From assembly GCA_002348005.1 (NCBI GenBank), contig DDYQ01000109.1, forward strand, positions 256 through 6,245: 5,990 bases of DNA, written 5' to 3'. This DNA is from Desulfobacteraceae bacterium UBA2230 (GTDB taxonomy: Bacteria > Desulfobacterota > Desulfobacteria > Desulfobacterales > Desulfosarcinaceae). The stretch's first letter is position 1; every line of letters starts with the position of its first letter. The notes beneath the pieces are model-generated. The model was not told where the DNA came from. It worked only from the letters and a program-made list of their open reading frames with translations, and ran no database searches. The translations under genes were made by a program, and so were the position numbers. Shown piece by piece: positions 1 to 5,980 of this stretch.

Positions 1-1
1 C

Positions 2-115
2 GCCTTCCCCAAGACCCAGAAGGCCACCTGCCTGCTCACCGGCGCCCCCTCGGACCCGGCTCCGGCGCAGCTTGACGAACTGGCGTTGCGTATCAAGGCC
101 ACGGCCAAGGTGTAG
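2..115 (+). CDS. C-terminal end of an unrecognised protein (partial)
   Basis: The reading frame that starts at base 2 stays open for 37 codons and stops at TAG 113-115. The visible tail contains LLTGAPSDPAPAQLDELALR and ends IKATAKV. It is alanine-rich, mostly soluble in character and has a plausible amphipathic helix at the very end. Codons end mainly in G or C, as in the receptor gene downstream, so it reads as a real gene tail of the same genome. A terminator-like hairpin follows 65 bases after the stop, which also suggests that a gene ends here. No family can be assigned from so short a piece; there is no membrane segment or recognisable catalytic motif. Confidence 0.6.
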   Translation, partial: AFPKTQKATCLLTGAPSDPAPAQLDELALRIKATAKV

Positions 116-179
116 GCGCAGCGGATACCCGCGCGCACGGCCGCTTTCCAGCCGGCGCGCCATTCCGCCAAATGGACCC

Positions 180-219
180 ATGGGCGCTGGCCTTCGAAAC
201 CGGTCGACGCCCATCTTTT
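180..219 (+). terminator. Possible Rho-independent terminator of the upstream gene
   Basis: ATGGGCG (180-186) is perfectly complementary to CGCCCAT (208-214), giving a 7-bp GC-rich outer stem. Inside it GGCC (189-192) can pair with GGTC (202-205, one G-U pair) around a 9-base loop. The 3' arm runs into a short pyrimidine tract (CTTTTC, 215-220). The T run is short, so termination may be weak. Position after the stop at 115 and before the receptor leader fits a gene boundary. Confidence 0.45.
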
Positions 220-315
220 CCGTAAGATTCCGCTGGCCCTCTATACAGTCTTGCCCCTATATTTTTTTAGGGAAACTCTCTGTACCCTGCTTGCGCACCG
301 ATCACCGAATCGCAG

Positions 316-327
316 TATTCTTGAATA
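316..327. promoter_or_regulatory. Small inverted repeat in the receptor leader, possible operator
   Basis: TATTC TT GAATA is a perfect 5-bp inverted repeat with a 2-base centre, lying 36 bases before the receptor start codon. The surrounding 220-363 stretch is the most AT-rich part of the left half and must hold the receptor promoter. Only weak sigma70-like hexamers are visible (TATACA at 242-247, TATATT at 258-263, TTGCGC at 291-296), none in a convincing pair. It does not match a Fur box. Short inverted repeats arise by chance, so this is only a candidate. Confidence 0.2.
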
Positions 328-363
328 TCAATAACCAGTCTCTTCAGCCTGACGGAGCCCGGG

Positions 364-2460
364 ATGTCGACAAGAACCGTGCAGCTGTTGTTTGCGGCGC
401 TGTTGTGTGGGGCAGCGCTTCTGCTTGCCGCGCACGCCTTCGCCGAAACCGCCGCCGCCACTGCGGCTGATGATTCGGCGGACACGGCCGCCGTTCCGGT
501 CCTCGAACCGGTAGTGGTGACGGCCGCGCGCATTCCTTCCGAGGCCGCCCGGGTGCCGGCCGCGGTGACCACGGTGGAGGATCGGCAGATTCAGCAGGGC
601 CGGCCGGCCGTCAAGCTGGACGAGGCGCTTGCCCGGGTGCCGGGCGTGTTCGTTCAGAACGGGTACAACTTTGCCCAGGACCTGCGCATTTCCATGCGCG
701 GCTTCGGCGCCCGATCGGCTTTCGGCATCCGCGGCATTCAGGTCTATGTCGACGGCATTCCGCTGACCCTGGCCGACGGACAAAGCACTCTGGACGCCAT
801 CGACCCCGAAGCGATCGGTCGGCTGGAAGTGCTGCGCGGCCCGGTTTCGGCCTTATACGGCAATGCTTCCGGCGGCGTGATCAACATCACCACTCCGGAA
901 GGGCCGCCGCGGCCGTTCGTGGAAGAACGCACCCTCATCGGTGAGTACGGGTTGATGAAAAATGTGCTCAAAGGCGGCGGACAGGCCGGCCGCCTGAACG
1001 CCTTCGCCTCCTTGGCGCATCTGAAAACCGATGGATTCCGCGAGCACAGCGAGGCCCGCAGCGCCACGTTCAACAGCAAATTGCGCTTCGATCTCGACAG
1101 CGCCTCCGACCTGACCCTGATCTTCAACGCCGTGCGCATACCCGAAGCGCAGGACCCGGGCGGTCTGACCCTGCAACAGGCCGGGTCCGACCCCACGCAG
1201 GCCGCCGACCTGAGCCGCCTGTACGATTCGGGCGAGTCCATCTCGGACCAGCGCATCGGGCTGGTTTACCGCCGCGAGCCGATCCCCGATCACCAGCTGG
1301 AGGCCGCCGCATTTTTCAGCCAGCGAGACCTGGACAATGCCGTTCCGTTCCGGTTCATCGAACTGGACCGCAAGGCGGCCGGCGGCCGGATTCAGTACGC
1401 GGTCAGTGGAACGATTCTGGACCGCACGCAGCGCACCGTGGCGGGCATCGACCTGCAGCACCAGTCCGACGACCGGGTCAATTTCGACAACATCGCCGGC
1501 CGGGCAGGGGAGACCCTGTTGCTTTCCCAGGACGAGTCGGTGACCGCCACCGGCGTCTACCTGCAGGAAGAAGTCGAACTGACCCCGCGGGTGTCGGTTC
1601 TGCTTGGAGGCCGTTACGACCATGTACGCTTCGATATCGATGACCGGCTGCTCGAGGATTCGGACGACTCCGGTGCCAGAACATTCGACCAGTTCACCGG
1701 TCGCCTCGGGCTGATGGTGGCGCCGGATTCCAGACTGCGGCTGTACGGCACCATCGCCCGGTCCTTTGAAACCCCCACCAGCACCGAGATCGTCAACCGG
1801 CCCGAGGGCGGCGGCGGGATCAATCCGCACATCGAACCGCAGACCGCTGTTAACTACGAGATCGGCGCGAAAATGCAGGTCGGCAAGGATCTCAGCCTGG
1901 AGGCGGCGCTTTTCCTGATCCGGCTGGAGGACGAACTGATCGCCTTCCGCGATGCGACCGACCGCGTGTTTTACCGCAATGCCGGCGAATCGCAGCGGGT
2001 TGGCGTCGAAATGGGACTGGTCAAAACGTTCCTGCGACGATGGCAATTCAGTCTGGCCTACAGCTACCTGAAAGCGGAATTCGAATCCTACGAAAAGCAA
2101 GGGGTCGATTTGTCCGGCAACCGCGTGCCGGGCCTGCCGGAACACTGGATCTTCTCCGAACTGCGCTATTCCCGGGAAAGCGGGTTATACGCCGCGGGCG
2201 CCGTTTCCTACGCCGGCGACTTCTTCGTGGATGACGAGAACACGCTCAAGAACGCCGACGCCACGGTGGTCGACCTGCGTCTGGGATACGAAAAAAGGTG
2301 GAGACGCTGGCAGGTGGAACCCTTTCTGGGCATTCGCAACCTTTTCGACAAAGACTACAACAACAATGTGCGCATCAATGCCAGCGGCGGCCGCTACTTT
2401 GAACCGGCGCCGGAACGGAACGCTTACGGCGGCCTCAGGATCGGCTATCAGTGGGGCTGA
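364..2460 (+). CDS. TonB-dependent outer-membrane receptor, YncD/PqqU-like
   Basis: This is a 698-residue outer-membrane active transporter powered by TonB-ExbB-ExbD. Residues 1-27 are a signal peptide with a likely cut after AHAFA, followed by an Ala/Asp-rich linker. EPVVVTA (48-54) is the TonB box. The plug spans about 60-180, with RISMRGFGARSAFGIRG (108-124), YVDGIP and EVLRGPVSALYGNASGGVIN. The rest is the 22-strand barrel, with the family signature NLFDKDY at 659-665 and GGRYFEPAPERN near the end. The plug, NLFDKDY and GGRYFEPAPERN segments and the total length closely follow my memory of E. coli YncD (about 700 residues), which imports pyrroloquinoline quinone; that ligand is only an inference here. 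There is no N-terminal signalling domain, so it is not a FecA-type transducer. ATG 364 is preceded by GGAG at 354-357. The chain ends Trp-Gly rather than with the usual terminal aromatic residue. No TonB or permease genes lie next to it in the window. Confidence 0.93.
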   Translation: MSTRTVQLLFAALLCGAALLLAAHAFAETAAATAADDSADTAAVPVLEPVVVTAARIPSEAARVPAAVTTVEDRQIQQGRPAVKLDEALARVPGVFVQNGYNFAQDLRISMRGFGARSAFGIRGIQVYVDGIPLTLADGQSTLDAIDPEAIGRLEVLRGPVSALYGNASGGVINITTPEGPPRPFVEERTLIGEYGLMKNVLKGGGQAGRLNAFASLAHLKTDGFREHSEARSATFNSKLRFDLDSASDLTLIFNAVRIPEAQDPGGLTLQQAGSDPTQAADLSRLYDSGESISDQRIGLVYRREPIPDHQLEAAAFFSQRDLDNAVPFRFIELDRKAAGGRIQYAVSGTILDRTQRTVAGIDLQHQSDDRVNFDNIAGRAGETLLLSQDESVTATGVYLQEEVELTPRVSVLLGGRYDHVRFDIDDRLLEDSDDSGARTFDQFTGRLGLMVAPDSRLRLYGTIARSFETPTSTEIVNRPEGGGGINPHIEPQTAVNYEIGAKMQVGKDLSLEAALFLIRLEDELIAFRDATDRVFYRNAGESQRVGVEMGLVKTFLRRWQFSLAYSYLKAEFESYEKQGVDLSGNRVPGLPEHWIFSELRYSRESGLYAAGAVSYAGDFFVDDENTLKNADATVVDLRLGYEKRWRRWQVEPFLGIRNLFDKDYNNNVRINASGGRYFEPAPERNAYGGLRIGYQWG

Positions 2461-2465
2461 AAGCT

Positions 2466-2720
2466 TCAATGGTTGCGAAGCGCATCGATCAAATCGGTCT
2501 TTTTCATCTTCGAGCGCCCCGGGATGCCGACCTGTTTGGCCTTCTGGTAAAGATCCTGACGGCTCCAATCCTCGTAGCGGGGGGCCTTTCCGCCCCGCCT
2601 TCCCGCCTCGGAGCGCGGTGTGTTGGCGATGCGGGCGGCCTTTTCTTTGCTCATCCCTTTGCCGCGGAGCTTTTCATAGCGTTCGTCATCTTTGATCTGG
2701 GGTCCGTGATCCTTTACCAT
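2466..2720 (-). CDS. Small DUF7218-type protein with Rho-N/SAP-like C-terminal domain
   Basis: This is an 84-residue, highly charged, soluble protein. The N-terminal half, MVKDHGPQIKDDERYEKLR, then SKEKAARIANT and RRGGK, matches the short conserved proteins I know as DUF7218. The C-terminal half (about 50-84) has WSRQDLYQKAKQVGIPGRS followed by KMKKTDLIDALRNH. This is the Rho-termination-factor N-terminal / SAP-like helix pattern, a fold that binds nucleic acid. Its function is unknown; nucleic-acid binding is inferred. The frame is open upstream to 2876, but ATG 2720 is chosen because a perfect AGGAGGA sits 7 bases before it and the conserved sequence starts there. Its stop lies 5 bases from the receptor stop, so the two genes converge. 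It is downstream of the ABC1-family gene on the same strand, 162 bases away, and could share its transcript. Confidence 0.87.
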   Translation of the reverse strand: MVKDHGPQIKDDERYEKLRGKGMSKEKAARIANTPRSEAGRRGGKAPRYEDWSRQDLYQKAKQVGIPGRSKMKKTDLIDALRNH

Positions 2721-2727
2721 GCTGAAG

Positions 2728-2734
2728 TCCTCCT
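2728..2734 (-). promoter_or_regulatory. Ribosome binding site that fixes the small gene's start
   Basis: On the minus strand AGGAGGA occurs 7 bases before ATG 2720. It is a near-perfect anti-Shine-Dalgarno match and the main reason to choose the 84-residue product over the 136-residue open frame. Confidence 0.8.
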
Positions 2735-2792
2735 GAAATCCATGCGCTGTCGGTCCTGCCTTCGATCTTAAATAATGCCTTGAAATGCCTAT

Positions 2793-2880
2793 GCAAATGG
2801 GTGAGACCCTGCACGTGGGGGATCCAGCGGCGCAGCAGGCGGCAGCCCCCTGCGCAAGCCGACGGAGAAAACCCATTTGC
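2793..2880. repeat. 88-base element bounded by a perfect 10-bp inverted repeat
   Basis: GCAAATGGGT (2793-2802) and ACCCATTTGC (2871-2880) are perfect inverse complements enclosing 68 GC-rich bases. Inside, GCGCAG (2830-2835) pairs with CTGCGC (2850-2855), so the whole can fold into a long stem with an internal hairpin. It lies between the stop of the ABC1-family gene (2 bases away) and the leader of the DUF7218 gene. No T run follows the outer stem on the minus strand, so it is not a standard intrinsic terminator. No target-site duplication is visible at its ends. It may be an mRNA structure, a dispersed palindromic repeat of the REP or MITE kind, or chance plus local GC-rich pairing. Confidence 0.5.
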
Positions 2881-2882
2881 GC

Positions 2883-4346
2883 TCAATACCGTTGCGCACC
2901 CGCCCAATAACGACCCAGCGCCATCGGCAATTTAAGCGCCGACCCCAGCAGGTCGGCACTGGAAAGCCGAGTGCCGTACGCCCGCGAAAAGGGCGGCCTC
3001 AACCAGCGAAGCGGCCATTCGCCGGTCAGTTGCACCAGGAAACGGCGCAAGAGCACCTGGTCCACTGCCTCCCGCCGAACCCCGATATCCGCCGTCACGC
3101 CCTCGATCGAATGCAGAGACTTTCTGAACAAAAGAAGGTCGGCGGCCAGGCCGAGCCCTGCCTGTCGCACCGCCGCGTCCAGCAGCCCGGTGAGCCAACT
3201 GAATCCCGGAGTCCGGAACGGCCCGAGGCGCTTCAACCAGGCGTGAACCACCGCATTCAACGCGTCCCCGCGCGGCCGTCCCGATGTGTCCAGATCCAGC
3301 AACTGGGCGGTGATCTTTGGTGCCTCAAGCGTTAGCGCGCCCAGCAGAATCTGGACCATCGCCGTGCGTTCGCGATCACCCAGCCAGCCCAGCAGACTCC
3401 AGTCCAGCACGGCCAGGCGGCCCTCGTCGGTCAGCATCAGGTTCCCAGCATGCGGATCGGCATGAAAGAAACTTTTCGAGCTGCGGGAAAGAACCGGCCT
3501 CGCAATCAGGGCGTCGATCACCTGCTCGGCCAGCTGCCTTCGAGGATACCCCGTGAGAGCGTGGTCCGTGACCTTACGGCCCCAGATGCGTTCCATAGCG
3601 GTCACGCGCGGGGTGCAGAACGGGAAAAGCGTGGGGATATGGACCTTGGCATCCGTCGAATAGAAATCGGCCGCAAGAGCCAGGTGGCGCTGCTCGAGGT
3701 CGGGCCGCGCCTCGTTGCGCAGCTTGTCCCGCACCTGTTCGAAGGTGCCCTGGTAGTCTATCGGGGCAATCCCGAAATCCTGGCAGCGCTGATCCAGGTA
3801 TGCGCCCACCTGTTCCAGAATCGCCAGTTCATGCTCCAGGCGTTCCGCGATACCCGGCTTGAGCAGCTTGAAAACGCCCTGACGAGAGCCGCCCTGCGGC
3901 CGAGCCCATCCAAACGGCACCACCACGGCCACGCTGGCTTCCGCCAGAGCCGGCGGCAGCAGCGTCACCCCGAGGCCTTCCAGCGGTCCGAGTTCATGCA
4001 CCAGTTCGCCGCGCACGAACTCGACGTCCACCGCCGGCGGAAACGAATCGAGCTGCTGCAAATAGCTGCGCAGCTCGGCCGACAAGCGCCGGTCCCGCGC
4101 CAGGCTCTGACCCAGCTTGTGTATTGACGGGCAGCTGCGCGCCAGCAGGCTCAGACGCTGCGCGGCCGAAGCCGAAGGAGGCAGCCCCGCCTGCTGGTGC
4201 AGAATGGCCATGCGGTGCACCGGCGGCAGCAATTCGACGAACCGACCCAGCGCCCCCTGGATCGGCCGACGGTAATGCGCATACTCCTCCGGCAGCACCG
4301 ACATCAGCGCGGCATCCCCGATCAGCAGTTCCCAGCCGCCGGTCAT
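2883..4346 (-). CDS. Divergent ABC1/UbiB/AarF-family atypical kinase-like protein
   Basis: This 487-residue protein belongs to the ABC1/ADCK/UbiB group, whose members support ubiquinone or other lipid metabolism as atypical kinases or ATPases. Visible motifs (numbered from ATG 4346) are KLGQ at 77-80 followed by LRSYLQQLDSFPP (the KxGQ region), FKLLKPG with Lys160 as the ATP-binding lysine, NEAR with Glu212, HADPHAGN at 295-302 and LDWSLLG with metal-binding Asp315. Two features diverge. The usual AxSIxQVH alanine-rich loop reads EASVAVVVPF, and DFG reads DWS. No C-terminal transmembrane pair like that of E. coli UbiB is obvious, so it is probably soluble or peripheral. No other ubiquinone gene is nearby, so I do not name it ubiB. 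The start is uncertain: TTG 4367, ATG 4346 and ATG 4304 are in frame, and none has a strong ribosome site (GGGGA lies 10 bases before 4304). Confidence 0.85.
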   Translation of the reverse strand: MTGGWELLIGDAALMSVLPEEYAHYRRPIQGALGRFVELLPPVHRMAILHQQAGLPPSASAAQRLSLLARSCPSIHKLGQSLARDRRLSAELRSYLQQLDSFPPAVDVEFVRGELVHELGPLEGLGVTLLPPALAEASVAVVVPFGWARPQGGSRQGVFKLLKPGIAERLEHELAILEQVGAYLDQRCQDFGIAPIDYQGTFEQVRDKLRNEARPDLEQRHLALAADFYSTDAKVHIPTLFPFCTPRVTAMERIWGRKVTDHALTGYPRRQLAEQVIDALIARPVLSRSSKSFFHADPHAGNLMLTDEGRLAVLDWSLLGWLGDRERTAMVQILLGALTLEAPKITAQLLDLDTSGRPRGDALNAVVHAWLKRLGPFRTPGFSWLTGLLDAAVRQAGLGLAADLLLFRKSLHSIEGVTADIGVRREAVDQVLLRRFLVQLTGEWPLRWLRPPFSRAYGTRLSSADLLGSALKLPMALGRYWAGAQRY

Positions 4347-4460
4347 AGAGCACCCGCATCGAGCCAAGAGAATTCGACATCGCCCATCGCAGCACCTTAA
4401 CCACGGTTTCGGCGGGCATCAACCGGCGGCAGCGATCATTCTGCGAAGTTCGATTGGCGC

Positions 4461-4489
4461 TTGACTTTTGGGAACGGCTTTATTAAAAG
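4461..4489 (+). promoter_or_regulatory. Likely sigma70-type promoter of tRNA-Asn
   Basis: TTGACT (4461-4466) matches the -35 consensus at five of six positions. TAAAAG (4484-4489) lies 17 bases downstream and is a fair -10. Transcription would start near 4496, about 35 bases before the mature tRNA, which is a normal leader. The -10 overlaps the inverted repeat GGCTTT-ATTA-AAAGCC (4476-4491). The placement is inferred by eye. Confidence 0.5.
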
Positions 4490-4529
4490 CCAGTTTCCGT
4501 TCGCGGCTTACACAAAGCCGCAGCATCGA

Positions 4530-4605
4530 TCCCCGATAGCTCAATCGGCAGAGCGGGTGGCTGTTAACCACTAGGCTGTAGGTTCAAGTCCTACTCGGGG
4601 AGCCA
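4530..4605 (+). tRNA. tRNA-Asn (anticodon GUU), CCA encoded
   Basis: The 76 bases fold as a complete cloverleaf. The acceptor stem is TCCCCGA (4530-4536) with TCGGGGA (4595-4601). The D stem is GCTC/GAGC, and the anticodon arm is GGTGG-CTGTTAA-CCACT with GTT at 4563-4565. The T arm is GTAGG-TTCAAGT-CCTAC, followed by discriminator G and encoded CCA (4603-4605). The GUU anticodon reads AAC and AAU (asparagine). It has its own promoter upstream and a strong terminator 8 bases after CCA. Its 3' part is the probable attachment site of the integrative element to the right; the intact sequence suggests that insertion restored the tRNA end. Confidence 0.97.
4581..4605 (+). other. Probable attachment site (attL) in the tRNA-Asn 3' end
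   Basis: Tyrosine integrases commonly recombine at the T arm and acceptor 3' half of tRNA genes. Here the GC-rich chromosome stops, AT-richer sequence starts and an integrase gene points at the tRNA, all within about 80 bases of CCA. The exact core cannot be delimited because the second copy (attR) is not in the window; the limits given are the T loop to CCA. The core could extend into the terminator downstream. Confidence 0.6.
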
Positions 4606-4613
4606 AACAAATC

Positions 4614-4648
4614 AAGGGGTTGGCCAAAGCGTGCCAATCCCTTTTTTT
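4614..4648 (+). terminator. Rho-independent terminator of tRNA-Asn
   Basis: AAGGGGTTGGC (4614-4624) pairs with GCCAATCCCTT (4633-4643) over 11 bp with one G-U pair and an 8-base loop, followed directly by a T run (4642-4648). It is a textbook intrinsic terminator on the plus strand. On the minus strand the hairpin is followed only by GATTTGTTT, so it may weakly stop integrase transcripts as well. Confidence 0.85.
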
Positions 4649-4651
4649 CTT

Positions 4652-4671
4652 GTGTGTGACTCCGTGTGTGA
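4652..4671. repeat. Two direct GTGTGTGA repeats beside the attachment site
   Basis: GTGTGTGA occurs at 4652-4659 and again at 4664-4671, separated by CTCC, giving a 12-base period. The pair lies 47 bases from the tRNA CCA and 13 bases from the integrase stop. Evenly spaced short direct repeats in this position are typical of arm-type integrase binding sites. The role is inferred; simple GT repeats can also arise by slippage. Confidence 0.45.
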
Positions 4672-4683
4672 TTTTTTTTGAAA

Positions 4684-5967
4684 TCAATTTCGAACTTCCC
4701 CTACAGCCGGTGCCTTGTCCTGATACGACGAAACCCATTTTCGAATCGCGTTATCCGAAACGCCGTACTTTCTTCCAGTGCCCAAGCATCCAAGCTGCGC
4801 TATATCCGTTTTCAAAACCTCAAAAGAGGGGCGATCGACTTTCCGGTTCCAATATGCCGTTGGCATGTTAGTAAGTTCTGGTATAACCATTTTGCCTTGG
4901 CTCTGAAAAAGTCCCGTGTTTTCCAGCTTGGCCATTGCATCCCTTTCCGCCTCACCAACCGTATGCAAATATATCTCGGTCGTGCGGCGGTTCTGATGGC
5001 CTAAAATCCTCTGGATCAGACCGATGGGAGTCCCCAGGTCATCGAGCATCGACGCAGTAAGATGTCTCAGGGCATGGAACCTGAAGTATTTGACTTGGGC
5101 TTTCTTGCACAAAGATGCCATCAACAGCTTTCGTTCCTGATAGGGGCCTTTGACCCATTGTTTGCCTTTTCTGCTTCGGTACGTATGCCAATACACCCAC
5201 GGCATGGACGCATCCTTTGCTTTGTGCCTCGCAGAAAGAATGTCAAAAAGCATCTGAGTCATAGGAACCTGTCTCGATTCACGATTGCCGCCTTTGCGTT
5301 TGCGCGTCCAAAGCCTCACCAATCTTCGGTCAAAATCGATATCATCCCAAGTCAAAGCATTGATCTCGTTAACGCGGGCGGCTGTTAATACAATGGTCCA
5401 TAAGTATTGCTGTGCTTCAGGATTGCCACACGATATCACCTTTATGACATCTTCTTTTGGGGGTATGTATTTCCTCCGCCTTTCTACAGGGAAAAAATCG
5501 ATGCCTTTGGTCGGGTTGGTCTCGATGAATCCTTTTTTTATGCCGTAGTTGAATAAGGCCCTCAGGTACTGTAACTCCTTATTTGCAACGTGAGCCGAAA
5601 CTTTTCTTCTAGTCTTTAGATAACCTTCAATCCTCTGAGAGGAGATTTGTCCGCATGTTAAACTTTTCCACTGCTTGATCCACCTACGGCAATGGTACCG
5701 CACATCCTGGTAATGGGTCGCAGAGTTGTAGCTCTGGACGTGATCAAGCCGCAAATTCACCAGATCCAAAAAGCCCATGTCGGTCGGGGCACTCACCACC
5801 CCCATCGCCTCCAGGGTCTGAGGAATTGGGTTTTTTAACTCCTCCCTTCTTTTGGCCGCGGCTTGCTTTGCCTGCGTTTTGGTTTTGAACCAGCCCCCTG
5901 TCATCCTGATTCCCTTGTTGGTGAAATCGTACCGCCAGCCCTTGCCCTTTACCAAATAGCAACTCAT
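4684..5967 (-). CDS. Tyrosine recombinase / integrase with C-terminal helix-turn-helix extension
   Basis: This is a 427-residue site-specific recombinase that would integrate and excise the element at tRNA-Asn. Residues 1-45 resemble an arm-DNA-binding start (KGKGWRYDF, WFKTKTQAKQA). About 65-150 is the SAM-like core-binding domain, and about 165-345 the catalytic domain. The full catalytic set is visible: Arg198 (TAARVNE), Lys225 in the beta hairpin, His298 and Arg301 (HALRH), His324 (LGHQ) and nucleophile Tyr333 (EIYLH). The enzyme therefore looks active. Residues 345-427 go beyond the usual end and carry GRKYGVSDNAIRKWV (398-412), a helix-turn-helix pattern that I know from phage HNH endonucleases. 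ATG 5967 is preceded by AAGGAGG at 6 bases. Base composition is clearly more AT-rich than in the genes to the left, in keeping with acquired DNA. The promoter is outside the window or in its last bases. Confidence 0.95.
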   Translation of the reverse strand: MSCYLVKGKGWRYDFTNKGIRMTGGWFKTKTQAKQAAAKRREELKNPIPQTLEAMGVVSAPTDMGFLDLVNLRLDHVQSYNSATHYQDVRYHCRRWIKQWKSLTCGQISSQRIEGYLKTRRKVSAHVANKELQYLRALFNYGIKKGFIETNPTKGIDFFPVERRRKYIPPKEDVIKVISCGNPEAQQYLWTIVLTAARVNEINALTWDDIDFDRRLVRLWTRKRKGGNRESRQVPMTQMLFDILSARHKAKDASMPWVYWHTYRSRKGKQWVKGPYQERKLLMASLCKKAQVKYFRFHALRHLTASMLDDLGTPIGLIQRILGHQNRRTTEIYLHTVGEAERDAMAKLENTGLFQSQGKMVIPELTNMPTAYWNRKVDRPSFEVLKTDIAQLGCLGTGRKYGVSDNAIRKWVSSYQDKAPAVGEVRN

Positions 5968-5973
5968 AGAGAT

Positions 5974-5980
5974 CCTCCTT
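5974..5980 (-). promoter_or_regulatory. Ribosome binding site of the integrase gene
   Basis: AAGGAGG on the minus strand ends 6 bases before ATG 5967. The consensus match and spacing settle the integrase start. Confidence 0.8.

Noticed and set aside
255..272. CCCTA-TATTTTTT-TAGGG hairpin considered as a terminator
   Set aside because: The stem is only 5 bp and the T run is in the loop, not after the stem; it may instead be part of the AT-rich receptor promoter region.
116..363. Riboswitch (cobalamin-type) upstream of the receptor
   Set aside because: I could not find the conserved B12-box or matching helices; only a terminator-like hairpin and a small inverted repeat are visible.
853..2145. 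Long minus-strand open frame (430 codons) opposite the receptor gene
   Set aside because: It is the antisense shadow of a GC-rich coding sequence. The plus-strand frame carries a signal peptide, TonB box, plug and barrel motifs, while the antisense product shows no recognisable domain.
2463..2481. GCTTC-GAAGC hairpin just after the receptor stop, considered as a terminator
   Set aside because: It is a 5-bp stem with a 9-base loop and no T run directly after it.
2721..2876. N-terminal extension of the small DUF7218 gene to 136 residues
   Set aside because: The extra residues are read from the inverted-repeat element and look non-coding, whereas ATG 2720 has a near-perfect ribosome site and begins the conserved sequence.
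2793..2880. Reading the inverted-repeat element as an insertion sequence
   Set aside because: It is too short for a transposase and shows no target-site duplication, so it is listed only as a repeat.
3450..4127. Plus-strand open frame of 225 codons opposite the ABC1-family gene
   Set aside because: The minus-strand frame has all the kinase-like motifs; the plus-strand product is Arg/Gln/His-rich shadow sequence without a ribosome site or domain.
3994..4422. Possible frameshift at the start of the ABC1-family gene, with an alternative frame beginning MMPAETVVKVLRW
   Set aside because: The in-frame product already has about 76 residues before the KxGQ motif, so nothing seems missing, and the alternative frame downstream is Ala/Gly-rich shadow sequence.
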